Assembly: GCA_947624215.1 (NCBI GenBank)
Contig: CANQJJ010000004.1
Location: forward strand, 1-64,000
Direction of reading: 5' to 3'
DNA from: an uncultured Clostridia bacterium
GTDB lineage: Bacteria > Bacillota > Clostridia > Christensenellales > Borkfalkiaceae
DNA length: 64,000 nucleotides
This document shows, piece after piece, positions 60,866 through 64,000 of the stretch. Each line of letters begins with the position of its first letter. Within the stretch, counting starts at the first letter, position 1. The translations under genes were made by a program, and so were the position numbers. The notes under the pieces were generated by a model that was not told the DNA's origin, searched no databases, and was given only the letters and a program-made list of their open reading frames with translations.

Positions 60866-60970
60866 GAAGATTTTTCGGGTACGCTTTCGGTGCCGCTTTT
60901 GCCATGAATTTTTGCTATCAGCGGCCCCGTTGCGGACATGCCCCCCTCCTTTTTCATCGCTTGGCACGCA

Positions 60971-61444
60971 TTACAGGTAGGTCTTCTGCAAAAGTCCCTC
61001 GCCGCGGATGCCGAGCGCCTCGAGCGCCGCAACGAATTTTCCGTCACGGAACATCATTCCGTCGTCGAGCACGGAGAAGATGGCCACCCCGCCGTGCCCG
61101 AGAAATTCCACCTTCATAAAGCGGGTGGCGGTGCCCCGCGTCACGCGCACGGCCCCGAGCTCCTCCGCCCGCGCAGTGCAGGTGCGCTTGAAGGGTTTGC
61201 GGTAGGTAAAGACGCCGTCCTTCAAGGTAAATTTCTCCCAAATCGCGACGTATGTCCCCAAGCCGCCCGCCACGGCGAACATGACGAAGATCAAGGGGAT
61301 CGCCCATGTATTGATGCCCGGGATGAGGTCGATCAAGACGAGCGGCGTCGTAACAATGATGCCCGCAAGCCCCAGCGCGAGGGTGACATACATAAAGATC
61401 CTCTGCCCTCGCTGGCTGCGGATCACAAATTCGATATCCTGCAT
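60971..61444 (-). CDS. Membrane protein with PH-like domain
   Basis: A 157-residue protein with two membrane segments (about residues 17-38, FMYVTLALGLAGIIVTTPLVL, and 45-70, TWAIPLIFVMFAVAGGLGTYVAI). They are followed by a beta-rich cytoplasmic domain (FTLKDGVFTYRKPFKRTCTARAEELGAVRVT) like the bacterial PH or DUF304-type domains. AAGGAGGAGAGCTT precedes the ATG. It stands between tuf and the structured RNA gene. Function unknown. Confidence 0.78.
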   Translation of the reverse strand: MQDIEFVIRSQRGQRIFMYVTLALGLAGIIVTTPLVLIDLIPGINTWAIPLIFVMFAVAGGLGTYVAIWEKFTLKDGVFTYRKPFKRTCTARAEELGAVRVTRGTATRFMKVEFLGHGGVAIFSVLDDGMMFRDGKFVAALEALGIRGEGLLQKTYL

Positions 61445-61479
61445 AAGCTCTCCTCCTTGTTATAAAAACGCCATACGCC

Positions 61480-61509
61480 AAAAAAGCGCGATACTTCTAC
61501 CGCGCTTTT
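61480..61509 (-). terminator. Terminator of tuf
   Basis: On the minus strand AAAAGCGCG-GTAGAAGTAT-CGCGCTTTT followed by TT; it lies just after the tuf stop codon. Confidence 0.9.
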
Positions 61510-61525
61510 CGAATTTGTTCTTCTC

Positions 61526-62746
<1,221 letters not shown>

Positions 62747-62857
62747 TGTTGTTTTCCTCCAAAATATATTTTTTGATAACTTTTTCCGCCGTTTTCACGG
62801 CAGAAGCGCAGCTATCTATCAATCAATGATATCAAGCTGATCCGCTTGTCGCCTTCT

Positions 62858-62886
62858 ATTATAACCGATATGCGCAAAATTTGCAA
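62858..62886 (-). promoter_or_regulatory. Promoter of tuf
   Basis: TTGCAA (62886-62881), 17 bases, TATAAT (62863-62858). A leader of about 110 nt follows before the tuf ATG. Confidence 0.8.
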
Positions 62887-62942
62887 TTACTTTACGAAAC
62901 TTTTTACAAAAATTTCCGCGAAATAACGCTATCGGGCGCAAA

Positions 62943-64000
<1,058 letters not shown>

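Larger units (their letters stand above)
271..60944. repeat. Dispersed GGACATGGTACC motif, about 25 copies across the window
   Basis: Exact GGACATGGTACC begins at 1468, 11449, 18845, 33936, 41518 and 44694. Variants ending TATGCC, TATGG or TGCC begin at 3817, 10055, 20054, 28187, 36392 and 37240. Forms with GGGT begin at 38827, 42648 and 53233, and other variants at 271, 9171, 33031 and 60934. The reverse complement begins at 938, 6332, 21392, 29939, 43356, 50222, 58936 and 59202. About nine copies are intergenic, although intergenic DNA is a small share of the window. Confidence 0.85.

Overview
The window looks like a chromosomal segment of an uncultured, GC-rich anaerobic Firmicute of the Clostridia type, probably a gut or rumen organism. 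Supporting this are a Bacillus/Clostridium large-type SRP RNA, RNase J, a trmR-U32 peptidase tRNA-modification pair, sn-glycerol-1-phosphate dehydrogenase, LuxC/LuxE-type acyl reductases, BspA-type leucine-rich repeats and consensus sigma-A promoters with 17-bp spacers. Nearly all genes lie on the minus strand; only an AraC-type regulator and a YegP-domain protein are on the plus strand. Long plus-strand open frames are antisense shadows of GC-rich genes.

Layout: 1-1.8 kb, tRNA-Thr end, a lipid-kinase-like gene and a small membrane protein. 1.9-6.2 kb, amino-sugar operon (ROK kinase, nagB, nagA) divergent from an AraC-type regulator. 6.3-8.9 kb, MacB-like ABC transporter. 9-13.8 kb, arabinan/glycerol-1-phosphate block (egsA, its regulator, a GH43 lipoprotein arabinanase); a matching intracellular GH51 arabinofuranosidase lies at 46.3-48.3 kb. 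14.5-31.5 kb, a probable integrative element bounded by a perfect 52-bp direct repeat; it carries a tyrosine integrase, a QueC-like PP-loop protein, an excisionase-like protein, small genes, a lipoprotein and one 3951-residue surface subtilase/leucine-rich-repeat protein with a structured leader. 31.7-40.9 kb, two flavoproteins, the YegP-domain gene, an Mrp ATPase and a heterodimeric ABC exporter. 41.6-41.9 kb, SRP RNA. 42.3-44.7 kb, luxE-luxC. 44.8-61.4 kb, M18 aminopeptidase, GH51, Na/Pi cotransporter, U32/trmR, RNase J, a Glu/Ala-rich coiled-coil protein, YihY, an SPFH protein, a structured RNA with tRNA-like arms and a PH-like membrane protein. 61.5-64 kb, tuf and the 3' part of fusA.

The main signals beyond gene calls are: (i) a dispersed motif, GGACATGGTACC and close variants, about 25 copies in both orientations, inside and between genes, and read in different protein frames; one inverted pair forms a terminator, as uptake sequences do in Neisseria and Haemophilus. 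(ii) The 17-kb candidate element with its giant surface protein and a leader RNA that looks like an attenuator. (iii) Four genes whose start codon sits exactly six bases after the -10 box, which predicts leaderless mRNAs. (iv) A promoter-driven structured RNA of about 220 nt containing T-arm-like and D-arm-like segments in permuted order. (v) MITE-like intergenic repeats with terminal inverted repeats. No CRISPR array, rRNA gene or complete tRNA gene was seen.
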